From a virus, in the IMG/VR virus record IMGVR_UViG_3300028920_000022, positions 1 to 64,000 of that record: a stretch of DNA of 64,000 bases; one strand, written 5' to 3'. This document shows, one piece after another, positions 7,935 to 15,653 of the stretch. The notes beneath the pieces were generated by a model. The model was given only the letters and a program-made list of their open reading frames with translations. It was not told the origin of the DNA and searched no databases. The translations under genes were made by a program, and so were the position numbers. Position 1 is the stretch's first letter; the number at the start of each line of letters is the position of its first letter.

Positions 7935-8165
7935 TCATTTCTTGTCCAAAATCTTTTCTAAGTCCTCTGCGACTTGTTCTATTCTTATTTCTCTATCAAG
8001 CTCTATTTTGATCGGATCGATAACCACCAGTTCACCCTCTATATTTTTCCTAACTTCTTCCTCTTTCTTTTTTAAAACTTTTCTTACGGATTCATCAAAA
8101 CCCCTAAGTTCGTACCTAGAAATTTCTTTAGCCCAAGTCAAACCCTCGTATTTTGCCTTTTCCAT
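7935..8165 (-). CDS. Charged helical small protein
   Basis: 76 aa from ATG 8165; a longer reading frame would run into tRNA-Pro, so the internal ATG is chosen. Very rich in Lys/Glu (VLKKKEEEVRKNIEG), probably helical or coiled. It fills the gap between two tRNAs. Function unknown. Confidence 0.65.
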   Translation of the reverse strand: MEKAKYEGLTWAKEISRYELRGFDESVRKVLKKKEEEVRKNIEGELVVIDPIKIELDREIRIEQVAEDLEKILDKK

Positions 8166-8168
8166 AGT

Positions 8169-8240
8169 CCGGGATGCATGATTCGAACATGCGTCTCGTG
8201 GTCCCAAACCACGTGCTAAACCAAACTCAGCTAAACCCGG
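8169..8240 (-). tRNA. tRNA-Pro (TGG)
   Basis: Acceptor CCGGGTT/ATCCCGG with one T-T mismatch, anticodon stem CGTGG/CCACG, loop TTTGGGA giving TGG, T-loop TTCGAAT. Lies between two genes with 0-3 nt spacing. Confidence 0.9.
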
Positions 8241-8474
8241 TTATTCAATTATCTCTTTAATTAAGAAATCTTCGTCTGACATCTTACAGGGTAAAAACTC
8301 CTGGATCCTTTCTTTTGTTTCTTGAATTGAACAATGTACATCGTATTTCCCAGTTTTGACAAACAGTTGCAGATGTAAATGTTGTAATGGCTGCCTACAC
8401 TTTTTACAAATTATAGTCGGTGGCTCATCGTATGCCGGCGGTAACTCCTCCCAAATGTGTCTGTATCCGCTCAT
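8241..8474 (-). CDS. HCCC-tail protein, PC-x-M(S/T) variant
   Basis: 77 aa. H6 (YRHIW), C23/C26, C63 in PCKMSDEDF, tail LIKEIIE. The region after the knuckle is His-rich (QHLHLQL). Its stop abuts tRNA-Pro. Confidence 0.75.
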   Translation of the reverse strand: MSGYRHIWEELPPAYDEPPTIICKKCRQPLQHLHLQLFVKTGKYDVHCSIQETKERIQEFLPCKMSDEDFLIKEIIE

Positions 8475-8755
8475 TCATCCATCCATTGTTCAATATATAC
8501 AGGTCCCATTTCCCATATTTTCTTAAAACATTCGTTGAGCAAGTTCGCATCGTCTTCTTCGCAAAAATGATACATTAAAGTGTCGTTAGTGCTCCAATTC
8601 ATACACCCATCCCACTTTAAATGTCCTTTTACCCTGGTTATAGAAACGTCCTTACCATTTTCTCTCCTGTTTTCTTTTATGCTAAAATCCATACTATACT
8701 CTCCAGGAATGATTTCTAGAAAATGATATTTGCGTATGTTAACAACTTCACTCAT
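8471..8755 (-). CDS. Hypothetical protein without the array tail
   Basis: 94 aa beta-rich protein ending QWMDE, with no knuckle and no IIREIIE tail, yet coupled by ATGA at both ends. It shows that membership in the coupled string does not require the tail. No motif recognised. Confidence 0.7.
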   Translation of the reverse strand: MSEVVNIRKYHFLEIIPGEYSMDFSIKENRRENGKDVSITRVKGHLKWDGCMNWSTNDTLMYHFCEEDDANLLNECFKKIWEMGPVYIEQWMDE

Positions 8756-8928
8756 TCTATTATGTCCTTGATTATCATTTCCCTCACTATTTTTTCAACA
8801 TCAACACCATTTTTGATAGCTTCTTCGCATATGAATTTAAACTCTTCTTCGTAAAATGAAGACGCTCCGTCCGGCGACAATGTTTTGGCTTTTGGTCTCT
8901 TTTTAATCCGCGAACATGGTTTATTCAT
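8752..8928 (-). CDS. 58-aa helical protein with array tail
   Basis: 58 aa. Basic N-terminus, a helix with FYEEEFKFICEEAIKNG, and the tail MIIKDIIE. No knuckle. Overlaps both neighbours by 3-4 nt. Confidence 0.7.
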   Translation of the reverse strand: MNKPCSRIKKRPKAKTLSPDGASSFYEEEFKFICEEAIKNGVDVEKIVREMIIKDIIE

Positions 8929-9215
8929 CGAACCAACCCTCTTTCCCTCAAAGTTTGATAAGCAAATTCCATCGCCTCCCCCTCGGATCCTATAAAAATA
9001 TAGTTTAACTCATCATCGTCTGTTTCGTATACACCATACAAATCGTCTTCAATCATCCGGTAATCCACCCATCTACCATCTTCTCCAGAAACAATAGACT
9101 TTAGCATTGGCTTAATATAAGCAGGACGTACACTAAAAGTACCCTTAGTATATTGGGCTTGAATTCCGCTAAAATAGTTTAATTCATTTGCAATTTGTTC
9201 AAATGGGTGGGTCAT
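8925..9215 (-). CDS. Hypothetical acidic protein
   Basis: 96 aa, acidic centre (DDLYGVYETDDDEL), no tail and no Cys motif. ATG 9215 is preceded by AAGGAGG (GAGGAATC upstream on the plus strand reads CCTCC), a strong ribosome site. Function unknown. Confidence 0.7.
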   Translation of the reverse strand: MTHPFEQIANELNYFSGIQAQYTKGTFSVRPAYIKPMLKSIVSGEDGRWVDYRMIEDDLYGVYETDDDELNYIFIGSEGEAMEFAYQTLRERGLVR

Positions 9216-9254
9216 GATTCCTCCTTATGTCATTTAATGGTTCCTTTCGTTGGG

Positions 9255-9324
9255 GTGATCGACGGGTAACGCTCCCGCTACAACAGTGCCACAAACTGTC
9301 CGCTCACTTTTTGCGTTCGATCAC
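9255..9324 (-). tRNA. tRNA-His (GTG), unusual D and T loops, no encoded G-1
   Basis: Acceptor GTGATC G/CGATCAC is a perfect 7-bp stem, anticodon stem ACAGT/ACTGT is perfect and its loop TTGTGGC gives GTG. The D-arm is only CGC/GCG with loop AAAAAGTGA (no GG pair), and the T-loop is AGCGTTA instead of TTCRANN. The base before the acceptor is T, not the G that bacterial tRNA-His genes encode, and base 73 is C, the pairing partner G-1 needs. Only about 3 nt separate it from tRNA-Asn. A Thg1-type enzyme is encoded at 22721. Confidence 0.75.
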
Positions 9325-9327
9325 AGC

Positions 9328-9399
9328 TCCCCGAGTTGAGATTCGAACTCACGACCACGCGGTTAACAGCCGCGCGCTCTACCACTGAGCTATCGGGGA
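9328..9399 (-). tRNA. tRNA-Asn (GTT)
   Basis: Acceptor TCCCCGA/TCGGGGA, D-stem GCTC/GAGC, anticodon stem CGCGG/CCGCG, loop CTGTTAA giving GTT, T-loop TTCGAAT. One extra C lies between T-stem and acceptor. Followed within a few nt by tRNA-His. Confidence 0.9.
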
Positions 9400-9406
9400 A
9401 TATTCT

Positions 9407-9751
9407 TCATTCTATCACTTCTTTTATTATTACCTCCTTACAACTGCATTTTACTAGTGTATTTAAATTGTCAAAATCTTTTTTACTAAAATATCCATAC
9501 GCAGTGAAAACAGATTTCTTAAAACCAAATGTACTGTTTATGTAATCCCAAGTTGTTTCTATTTTTAGATTCAGATCATTGCTTTCCAAAACTTCTTCAA
9601 CAAAATTAATTTTTGATCTTAATCCGCGCATATCGTACAATTTAGCTAAATTCGTCAAATAAAACCCTACACCTCGGCAGCATAAACATCTGTAATATAC
9701 TGCAGGACCTGAAACGTGGTCTAAAATTAGTTTATGATTCTTATCTATCAT
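9407..9751 (-). CDS. HCCC-tail protein, long form
   Basis: 114 aa. H6, C22/C25 (YYRCLCC), then an unusually long 75-residue middle, C102 and C104 (KCSCKE) and the tail VIIKEVIE. Lies between two tRNAs and is therefore not coupled to another coding gene, though it keeps the tail. Confidence 0.75.
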   Translation of the reverse strand: MIDKNHKLILDHVSGPAVYYRCLCCRGVGFYLTNLAKLYDMRGLRSKINFVEEVLESNDLNLKIETTWDYINSTFGFKKSVFTAYGYFSKKDFDNLNTLVKCSCKEVIIKEVIE

Positions 9752-9763
9752 AGTGTTTCCAGT

Positions 9764-9835
9764 GGTACGGGTCGGAGTCGAACCAACGACGCTCGCCTCT
9801 TCGGGGCGACGCTCTACCTGCTGAGCTACCGTACC
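9764..9835 (-). tRNA. tRNA-Phe (GAA) with C33
   Basis: Acceptor GGTACGG/CCGTACC perfect, D-stem GCTC/GAGC, anticodon stem TCGCC/GGCGA perfect, T-loop TTCGACT. The seven-base loop CCGAAGA gives anticodon GAA but has C at position 33, where U is nearly universal. Confidence 0.85.
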
Positions 9836-9881
9836 ATGATTGTTTTATACGCATGTTTTTGTGTTATCTCCTAACTTTAGC

Positions 9882-9955
9882 GCCCATACCGAAATTCGAA
9901 TTCGGGATCTCTTGATTGACAATCAAGCGTCTTAACCTAGCTGGACCATATGGGC
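9882..9955 (-). tRNA. tRNA-Asp (GTC)
   Basis: Acceptor GCCCATA/TATGGGC, anticodon stem CTTGA/TCAAG, loop TTGTCAA giving GTC, T-arm CCGAA-TTCGAAT-TTCGG. Confidence 0.92.
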
Positions 9956-9960
9956 ATGGC

Positions 9961-10034
9961 TGGGATGGCAAGGATTGAACTTGCAACCTCCAAATTCAGA
10001 GTCTGGCGCTCTGTTCCAATTGAGCTACATCCCA
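9961..10034 (-). tRNA. tRNA-Gln (CTG)
   Basis: Acceptor TGGGATG/CATCCCA, D-stem GCTC/GAGC, anticodon stem CCAGA/TTTGG, loop CTCTGAA giving CTG, T-arm GCAAG-TTCAATC-CTTGC. First-transcribed tRNA of the cluster, just after a terminator. Confidence 0.92.
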
Positions 10035-10052
10035 TTATTAACCTACTTAAAA

Positions 10053-10087
10053 CCAAAAAACCCGGCTAGCCATTTTTGCTGCCGGGT
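10053..10087 (-). terminator. Rho-independent terminator
   Basis: On the minus strand, stem ACCCGGC/GCCGGGT (7 bp; inner AGC/GCT can extend it) followed by TTTTTT. Lies between the 43-aa gene and the tRNA cluster, so the tRNAs need read-through or their own promoter. Confidence 0.85.
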
Positions 10088-10114
10088 CGTGCCATCGAAT
10101 TAAATTAAAAGATC

Positions 10115-10246
10115 TTAGAACCACATATCTTTTGGCACGATCTGGCTGGGCTGATTATTAAATTGCCGTGGATCGCCAGGCGCATTACAATCCAACCACT
10201 TATCCAAATGATTAAAAGAATGTAATTTTTGTGCCAAAATACTCAT
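10115..10246 (-). CDS. 43-aa hypothetical protein
   Basis: 43 aa, ATG 10246, stop TAA 28 nt before the terminator. Sequence begins MSILAQKLHSFNHLDKW; no motif. A short monocistronic unit read away from the hairpin region at 10.3 kb. Confidence 0.5.
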   Translation of the reverse strand: MSILAQKLHSFNHLDKWLDCNAPGDPRQFNNQPSQIVPKDMWF

Positions 10247-10312
10247 GATTGTGTCTCTATATGTTTAAATGCCTATCTGTGCTCGACTTTTTTGAAACGT
10301 TATTTAAAAGCT

Positions 10313-10371
10313 CCCTGTGTCCAGTATGGAAGATCATGGACACGCTATTTGCGTATCCACTGAACACAGGG
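10313..10371. repeat. Hairpin 1 of a four-hairpin cluster
   Basis: Arms CCCTGTGTCCAGT and ACTGAACACAGGG pair over 12 of 13 positions around a 33-nt loop. Lies in the 10247-10712 gap between divergent genes, which otherwise holds no convincing gene. Could be a structured RNA leader for the plus-strand gene or a protein-binding DNA site. Confidence 0.7.
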
Positions 10372-10382
10372 AAAATCTAAAC

Positions 10383-10433
10383 GATCCCCCGGTATCCGGC
10401 TCATCTGGCGGAAAAATCAGATACCAGGGGGAC
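10383..10433. repeat. Hairpin 2, first copy of a tandem hairpin unit
   Basis: Arms TCCCCCGGTATC and GATACCAGGGGGA pair over 12 bp with one bulged A. The unit, with its A-rich lead-in (AAAATCTAAACG) and CCAAAC tail, repeats about 72 nt later as hairpin 3. Confidence 0.75.
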
Positions 10434-10454
10434 CAAACTAGGAAAAATTTAAGC

Positions 10455-10502
10455 GATCCCCCGGTATCCAATCTTGGGGGGGAAAGAAGAATACCGGGGA
10501 AC
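10455..10502. repeat. Hairpin 3, second copy of the hairpin unit
   Basis: The 5' arm (ATCCCCCGGTATC) is identical to hairpin 2; the 3' arm has changed to GAATACCGGGGAAC but still gives 10 bp (TCCCCGGTAT/ATACCGGGGA). Pairing kept while the sequence changed suggests that the fold is selected. Confidence 0.75.
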
Positions 10503-10593
10503 CAAACCAACGCCAACCAACTTGAGTAGCAACAAACACCCTACAACACCACTAAACGAAGGTCAAGAAGAATCGGGAGCCGCCCAAAAATGC

Positions 10594-10618
10594 GGGTCCC
10601 AGACCAGCTGGGACCCTA
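10594..10618 (+). repeat. Hairpin 4, perfect 9-bp stem
   Basis: GGGTCCCAG and CTGGGACCC form a perfect 9-bp stem about 95 nt before the preferred start of the next plus-strand gene. Probably part of its leader. Confidence 0.65.
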
Positions 10619-10712
10619 CCCTCACCGCAATGTGCAGGATGCCTATATTTATAAAGGAGCAGGACGAATTTGTCAAGCCATTTTCTCCCAGGCAATATCT
10701 AAACATATTAAC

Positions 10713-11120
10713 ATGGATCCTAGAAATTTAAACAAAATCGTACGAATGGCAGAAGATTTCGAAAAAATGGCTCAGCTCAATTCCCAGAGCGGATTAGTTA
10801 TGGATGTGCTGAAAGCTGCGAAACTAGCGTACCAACAGGGAAGAGATGTTCTACCAAGTTGGCTGCGTCCAGATCTAGAAAAGGTAAGAAGTGCTGTTCG
10901 TGTGTTTTATGGCGCGGTTCATGCCGGCAATACCAAACCACAAGAGTTGTCTAAATTCCTGGGCAATGTTGCACAACAATCAAACGCTCTTGCTTCTCGA
11001 ATTCAACAAAACGAAGACAACCCATATGCAGATCAAACGGCAATGACGGCATCTCAGATTGTGGTTCCATACCTTAACGCACTTAGTCAGTTCGCCCACA
11101 CAATGCGCCGGATGATGTGA
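10713..11120 (+). CDS. Helical hypothetical protein
   Basis: 135 aa from ATG 10713 (MDPRNLNKIVRMAEDF). A longer in-frame start at 10590 would include hairpin 4 and is disfavoured. Helix-rich, Gln/Ala-rich, ends MRRMM; could be a small virion or scaffold-type protein. A 30-aa ORF (10639-10731) overlaps the start in another frame. Confidence 0.6.
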   Translation: MDPRNLNKIVRMAEDFEKMAQLNSQSGLVMDVLKAAKLAYQQGRDVLPSWLRPDLEKVRSAVRVFYGAVHAGNTKPQELSKFLGNVAQQSNALASRIQQNEDNPYADQTAMTASQIVVPYLNALSQFAHTMRRMM

Positions 11121-11183
11121 AGATTCCAACTGATACAATCACGCCTTCAAAACCACAGCCTCGCGATGTAGCCCGGGTTCTGC

Positions 11184-11531
11184 CTACAAAGTAACATTAT
11201 AGATACAGAGCTTGCCCCAGGTTAAACTGTCCACAGGATAGGTAATACCTGGCGGACCAAACTTGTTGGCTTCAATTGTAACCGTGGCATGGGCAACAAA
11301 TATCACCACATCTGCCAAGTCACGATTATCCTCTTCCTCAAAAGAACGAATAACCATAATGCGCTGGTTTAGCTGTTTCACCTTGTCTGGATAATCTGGA
11401 TCTGCAGCAATAATAGCGTCAAATTCGCTGCCTGACATATAATCATTGATATACAGCTGTTTAACCAATGCATTTCTTACACTGGCAGTAAGATCGTTAT
11501 TAACAAAGATTATAGCGGCGGGAAGACCCAT
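11184..11531 (-). CDS. Hypothetical protein
   Basis: 115 aa alpha/beta protein starting MGLPAAIIFVNNDL, no motif recognised. Two bases after the stop of the gene at 11534. Convergent with the plus-strand gene ending at 11120; the 63-nt gap holds no clear terminator. Confidence 0.7.
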   Translation of the reverse strand: MGLPAAIIFVNNDLTASVRNALVKQLYINDYMSGSEFDAIIAADPDYPDKVKQLNQRIMVIRSFEEEDNRDLADVVIFVAHATVTIEANKFGPPGITYPVDSLTWGKLCIYNVTL

Positions 11532-11533
11532 TT

Positions 11534-11995
11534 TTAGAGCGTAACCTCGAAACCTTCGTTTAACTGATCGTCAGCGTCACTGACATCTTCGGGCTTTTCT
11601 TCCTCTTTTTGTTCTTTTTGCCACTTTGAGAAGGATTCGGTAGAACCGTCTTCATGGGCTTTCATCCATTTTCCATCACACGAATAAGCAATATCCTGGT
11701 TATCTTTTACCTTAACTTCGTTGGCTCCGACCATATCCATTTTCTTCATAATTTCGTAACAAGCCAAGATAGCTTCTCGTGAGGATTCTACACCTTCTCG
11801 GTATTCGTCTGCTAGCTGAGTAAGATTAGACAGGTTACTTTCGGCGTCCTGCAATTTTGCTTTAAGATCCGAATAGGTTTTTTTAATCTTTCCCAAGTGT
11901 TTTTCTACACTTTTACGGGAGTGTTTACCATTCAGTTTTTCTGGTCTTTTAGCCGCCAATGAGATAAGAATACGTTTTCTTTGGATAGATTTCAT
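11534..11995 (-). CDS. Coiled-coil protein
   Basis: 153 aa. Basic N-terminus, a long heptad-like helix near residues 30-85 (KTYSDLKAKLQDAESNL), and an acidic Glu/Asp tail. Possibly a virion or scaffold-like component. Forms a two-gene unit with 11184. Confidence 0.7.
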   Translation of the reverse strand: MKSIQRKRILISLAAKRPEKLNGKHSRKSVEKHLGKIKKTYSDLKAKLQDAESNLSNLTQLADEYREGVESSREAILACYEIMKKMDMVGANEVKVKDNQDIAYSCDGKWMKAHEDGSTESFSKWQKEQKEEEKPEDVSDADDQLNEGFEVTL

Positions 11996-12085
11996 AAAAA
12001 GCCTAAAAATAACAATCTTATCTGTATGCGGCGATATTACCCTGGAATTTTGTCGATGACAGCGCTGAGAATGACCGAGCTATAT

Positions 12086-12505
12086 ATGGCAAAAATAGAC
12101 CCAAAGAAAATGGAAGCCTTTATCAAAAAGAGTTTGAATCAAGTTTTGGCGCCATTTTGTGGAGAAAAACTAACAGAAACAACCGAAGATATTATTAGAC
12201 ACCAGCTGATAAACAAACTACAAACCCTAAAAACGGCTAGAACAATAGATGATTTTGATATTCGTGGAATTAGTTTTTCAGATGATGGGCGTGTAGATGT
12301 TTCTTGTGATATCCAACCCAGCATTCTTGGCTGCGAACTTCTATCCCCAGAAAATTATGTTACACATGACTGGGTGGATGATTGTGTTATCAAGCGATGT
12401 CATACCTGTGGTTTGGTTATTCAAATAAATGATGGAGAATATTTGGTATCTATTGGAGACAATTTGAGCTGCCAAGAATATGCTATCAGAGAAATAATCG
12501 AGTGA
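12086..12505 (+). CDS. Two-domain protein: unknown N-domain fused to an HCCC-tail domain
   Basis: 139 aa from ATG 12086; in-frame ATGs at 12056 and 12071 are alternatives. The first 90 residues are an unrelated domain (AFIKKSLNQVLAPFCGEKL). From about residue 90 the array domain follows: THDW, CHTCG, YLVSIG, LSCQEYAIREIIE. It is on the plus strand yet shows the same C-terminal junction: IIE-TGA overlaps the GTG of the next gene. Confidence 0.75.
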   Translation: MAKIDPKKMEAFIKKSLNQVLAPFCGEKLTETTEDIIRHQLINKLQTLKTARTIDDFDIRGISFSDDGRVDVSCDIQPSILGCELLSPENYVTHDWVDDCVIKRCHTCGLVIQINDGEYLVSIGDNLSCQEYAIREIIE

Positions 12506-13086
12506 AAATATCATCCAGAAAAATTAGAAAAGTTCCTTACGAAGCACGCAAAGAATTAATTAAATGCATGGAAGGAAACGAGTTTGATGTAGAAGCCAGC
12601 GCTTTGCTTAATGATTTTCCGGATACCGATCATTCTGACTTAATATTGGTGGCGGCAGAAAAGAAAGAAAAGAATTTTCTATTGAGGCTTCTTGAAAACC
12701 CAAAAACCGATATAATAAGTGTGGTTACGGTACTTGTGGGATATCAGTTGGTGGGTAGAAGCAGTATTAGTATTTTATATGATTTGAAAAAGCATCATTT
12801 GCGCAATCCGGCTCTACCGGAAGCTTTTAGGATAATGGAAGATTATATAGTTGAGTGTTATGAGCGCGCGGCTCATCAACCATATCCTTCGCCATATAAC
12901 TACTACGCCCTGACCTTCTTTTTCGAACAAAATATTCCTCATCGAGATGAGAAAAAACTTATCCGAGCATTATTTTCAACTCCTGCTGGTGTAGAGTGGG
13001 TGCGCAGATTCGCGATAAAACTTCCCGTTCAGGATCCGCTGCGAAAATTTATAGATAATATGATGGCTATTTACGACATTATCTAG
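12502..13086 (+). CDS. Hypothetical helical protein (GTG start)
   Basis: 194 aa, GTG at 12502 overlapping the upstream TGA (GTGA). Helix-rich with a repeat-like central region (NPKTDIISVVTVLVGYQLVG); may be an armadillo-like or structural protein. It ends YDII, which may be chance. Function unknown. Confidence 0.7.
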   Translation: MKISSRKIRKVPYEARKELIKCMEGNEFDVEASALLNDFPDTDHSDLILVAAEKKEKNFLLRLLENPKTDIISVVTVLVGYQLVGRSSISILYDLKKHHLRNPALPEAFRIMEDYIVECYERAAHQPYPSPYNYYALTFFFEQNIPHRDEKKLIRALFSTPAGVEWVRRFAIKLPVQDPLRKFIDNMMAIYDII

Positions 13087-13107
13087 CGTTAACAAGACAT
13101 TAAAGTA

Positions 13108-14631
13108 ATGTCTTCTTTTGGTGGAATTAGTACAGTTTCAACTAATGAAGTTGAAGAGTTACAGGAATCTGTTGCGGAAATACAATCCGTGGTTACACCC
13201 ACAACGTTAGATTACAATTCTGTTATAACGTTATCCCAATCCGGAAGCATGATATATAATGGTGCAGATACTTCTGTAGAGCTTTCTGCCCTACCTCCTC
13301 ATGTACCGGGAGCAACTTTGGTAATTCTTTTTCCGTCGGGAACAATTACTGGAGATAACACTGTTACATTAGCTGATTCTCTAAATCCACCAGCTTCTGT
13401 CGCAAATGGAGAAATATTCGATTCTAGTTTGCATTATCGGGTTTGGGTTACTGCCGTATCCACTACTATGGTGGTATCTACAGTAACGGTATGTGTTGAT
13501 ACTGATTTTATAAATCCAACTATAACTGATGCCGCAATCGATGGTTATGTTGATATAATCGATGTCACTTTTTCAGAATCAGTTAATTGGTTAAATGCCT
13601 CGGGATTTAGTATTGCCAACCACACTATCGACAGTATTAGTGGATCTGGCACCGATTGGTCTATACAATTAGTAGACCCATTTTCGGTAGATGAAAGTCG
13701 TTCTTTAGTGTGGACTAGTGATAACACCGTATATGATTTAGCTTCCAATCAATTATTAGCGTCATCTATTGCGATAACGAATACACTAGGATACCCCACT
13801 ATAAGTTCCGCTGAAGTTACCGATGATGCACTGACCATTGTTTTTTCAGAAGCTGTTGATGTTACAGGTGTTACTGGATTAACTCTTGTTGGAACTTCGG
13901 CAGTTTTTGCCTCGGTTACTAGTGGAAGTGGAACAACTACGGTTATATTTGCTTTGGATACCCCTGTTGATGAAGCGGACACCATAACATTAACAATAAC
14001 AACCCCTAATGACATAGAGTCTTCTATTTCTGGGGTCTCACTTCAGGCGGCGTCCGGAATTAGCGTAATAAATAATACTACCAGTTATATTTGGCAAGAT
14101 ACTTTTGATGTTGATGATGGAAGTTGGCACGCGCTTAATTCTGCAGTATTTACTATAGCTGGTGGTGTATTAAATAGGTCTGATGTTGGTGGTTATAGAA
14201 TTGTGTACAACGATACTGATGTAACACTTCCAGCTGCGTATACTGTCACAGCTACAGTACCTCATAGCACATTAAGCACTAATTATTGGGGATTAGCGGC
14301 ATTGTTTGATTCCGGAGATAATAGCGGAATTCGTGTCATTGTAACAAATCCGTCAAATGTTATCACTGCCGGAAGCTCTACAGATTGGAATAATGGTGAT
14401 GTGGAGGTTACAGTAACCGGAGGTTTCCCGGCATCTTGGAGCACAGATCAGAATCATACTTTTGGGTTTACAGTGAATGCCGATGGAAGTTGCATTATAT
14501 TGCTGGATGGTTTTGAGTATGGTACTTTTACTTGTACTAATAACCAGGGGGAAACGGGGTTAGGTATAGCTATCGTGGGTGAAGGTAACGACCGTGATTG
14601 GCTTAGCATAGAAGTTACCTCAATAAGTTAA
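13108..14631 (+). CDS. Virion surface protein: coiled coil, Ig-like repeats, lectin-like C-domain
   Basis: 507 aa. A short coiled coil (residues 10-30), then two domains with IxxAxxxxxxxxVTFSE (near 143-165 and 232-256), the pattern of bacterial Ig-like Big_5/SwmB domains, and from about 330 a beta-sandwich beginning WQDTFDVDDGSW with NYWGLAALFD, resembling concanavalin/LamG-type carbohydrate-binding domains. A role in attachment as tail fibre or head decoration is inferred. Low in charged residues and Cys, usual for secreted or virion beta proteins. Forms a pair with the LRR gene 2 nt downstream. Confidence 0.75.
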   Translation: MSSFGGISTVSTNEVEELQESVAEIQSVVTPTTLDYNSVITLSQSGSMIYNGADTSVELSALPPHVPGATLVILFPSGTITGDNTVTLADSLNPPASVANGEIFDSSLHYRVWVTAVSTTMVVSTVTVCVDTDFINPTITDAAIDGYVDIIDVTFSESVNWLNASGFSIANHTIDSISGSGTDWSIQLVDPFSVDESRSLVWTSDNTVYDLASNQLLASSIAITNTLGYPTISSAEVTDDALTIVFSEAVDVTGVTGLTLVGTSAVFASVTSGSGTTTVIFALDTPVDEADTITLTITTPNDIESSISGVSLQAASGISVINNTTSYIWQDTFDVDDGSWHALNSAVFTIAGGVLNRSDVGGYRIVYNDTDVTLPAAYTVTATVPHSTLSTNYWGLAALFDSGDNSGIRVIVTNPSNVITAGSSTDWNNGDVEVTVTGGFPASWSTDQNHTFGFTVNADGSCIILLDGFEYGTFTCTNNQGETGLGIAIVGEGNDRDWLSIEVTSIS

Positions 14632-14633
14632 TT

Positions 14634-15653
14634 ATGTCACTTTTGCCATTTATCTCTTCTATACAAATAGAAAATAATTCAATCGTGTTTATAACGGAGG
14701 GAAGTAGCTTTTCTCCTATAATCAATATAGAGGGCGGAGCGGATGTTCTTTGGAGGTTTCCCGGAAATATTACATCCAATAGCACAACTCCAACTGTTGA
14801 TTTCGGTTCATCAGCCACTAGACGCACAGAACTTGCTGTTAGCCCATTTTCCGCATTACAATCAATTAATGTTGGATATGATGGTGATGATGGCGGTAGT
14901 TCCTCAACTGTGCAACCTGATCTTATGGATTTACTTTCACAACAAAACGTTTCATCGATAACTGGTTTAGATAAAGCCACCAACTTACTAGCATTGATGT
15001 GTTCAAATAACCCTATAACGTCAATAGATTTAAGTAATTTATTGTTTCTGGAGCGGTTTGAGGCGTATAATGCCTCTTTAACTACGTTAACAACAGCATT
15101 GCCGTCATTAAAGCGTCTTTGTATTGAAAATAATTCTATTACTGGTACGCTAGACCTAGGCGCCATGACTGATATAGAAGATATTCGTGCAGCCTCAAAT
15201 TCTTTTGATTCTATTATCTGGCCAGAGGAAGAGTTATCATCTCTATGGCACATTTGTATTAGAGAAATGCCAAATTTAGATGAATCAGATTTCCCACCAA
15301 TGTCTCAAATTCCAGCAATTAGTCAATTGTGGATATCTGAAAATAATATTTCAGGCGCATACTCATTATCTGGGGCGTTTCCTGAAGGTCGTAACGGAAG
15401 TGTTTGGTTATATGGAAACCCCATAACAGAGGTAGATCTTACTGATTGTCCTGGTTTGATTCAAGCTAATTTACGTAACATGTCTTTAGATCAAGATGCC
15501 GTAGATTATGTATTAATAACTCTAGCTGGTTATGGTTACGACGGTGGCGGAAGCTATGTATACGTAAATGGTAACACCGCCCCATCGGCTGCAGGATTAG
15601 AAGCCGTAGATACTTTAGAAGGGCTAGGGTGGACTGTTTTAGTCAGTCCGTGA
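14634..15653 (+). CDS. Leucine-rich-repeat virion-type protein
   Basis: 339 aa. An N-terminal beta domain (PKD-like, GGADVLWRFPGN), then LRR units from about residue 105: NLLALMCSNNPITSIDL, SLKRLCIENNSITGTLDL, ISQLWISENNISGAYSL, SVWLYGNPITEVDL. Such LRR proteins occur beside tail or fibre genes of large phages; ligand binding is inferred. Overlaps the convergent VWA gene by 11 nt. Confidence 0.8.
   Translation: MSLLPFISSIQIENNSIVFITEGSSFSPIINIEGGADVLWRFPGNITSNSTTPTVDFGSSATRRTELAVSPFSALQSINVGYDGDDGGSSSTVQPDLMDLLSQQNVSSITGLDKATNLLALMCSNNPITSIDLSNLLFLERFEAYNASLTTLTTALPSLKRLCIENNSITGTLDLGAMTDIEDIRAASNSFDSIIWPEEELSSLWHICIREMPNLDESDFPPMSQIPAISQLWISENNISGAYSLSGAFPEGRNGSVWLYGNPITEVDLTDCPGLIQANLRNMSLDQDAVDYVLITLAGYGYDGGGSYVYVNGNTAPSAAGLEAVDTLEGLGWTVLVSP

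Noticed and set aside
10317-10529. 70-aa plus-strand ORF over hairpins 1-3
   Set aside because: Its internal peptide repeat follows directly from the DNA hairpin repeat; no ribosome site.
11184-11995. Shared C-terminal VTL in two adjacent genes as a second tail motif
   Set aside because: Three residues in two genes only; likely chance.
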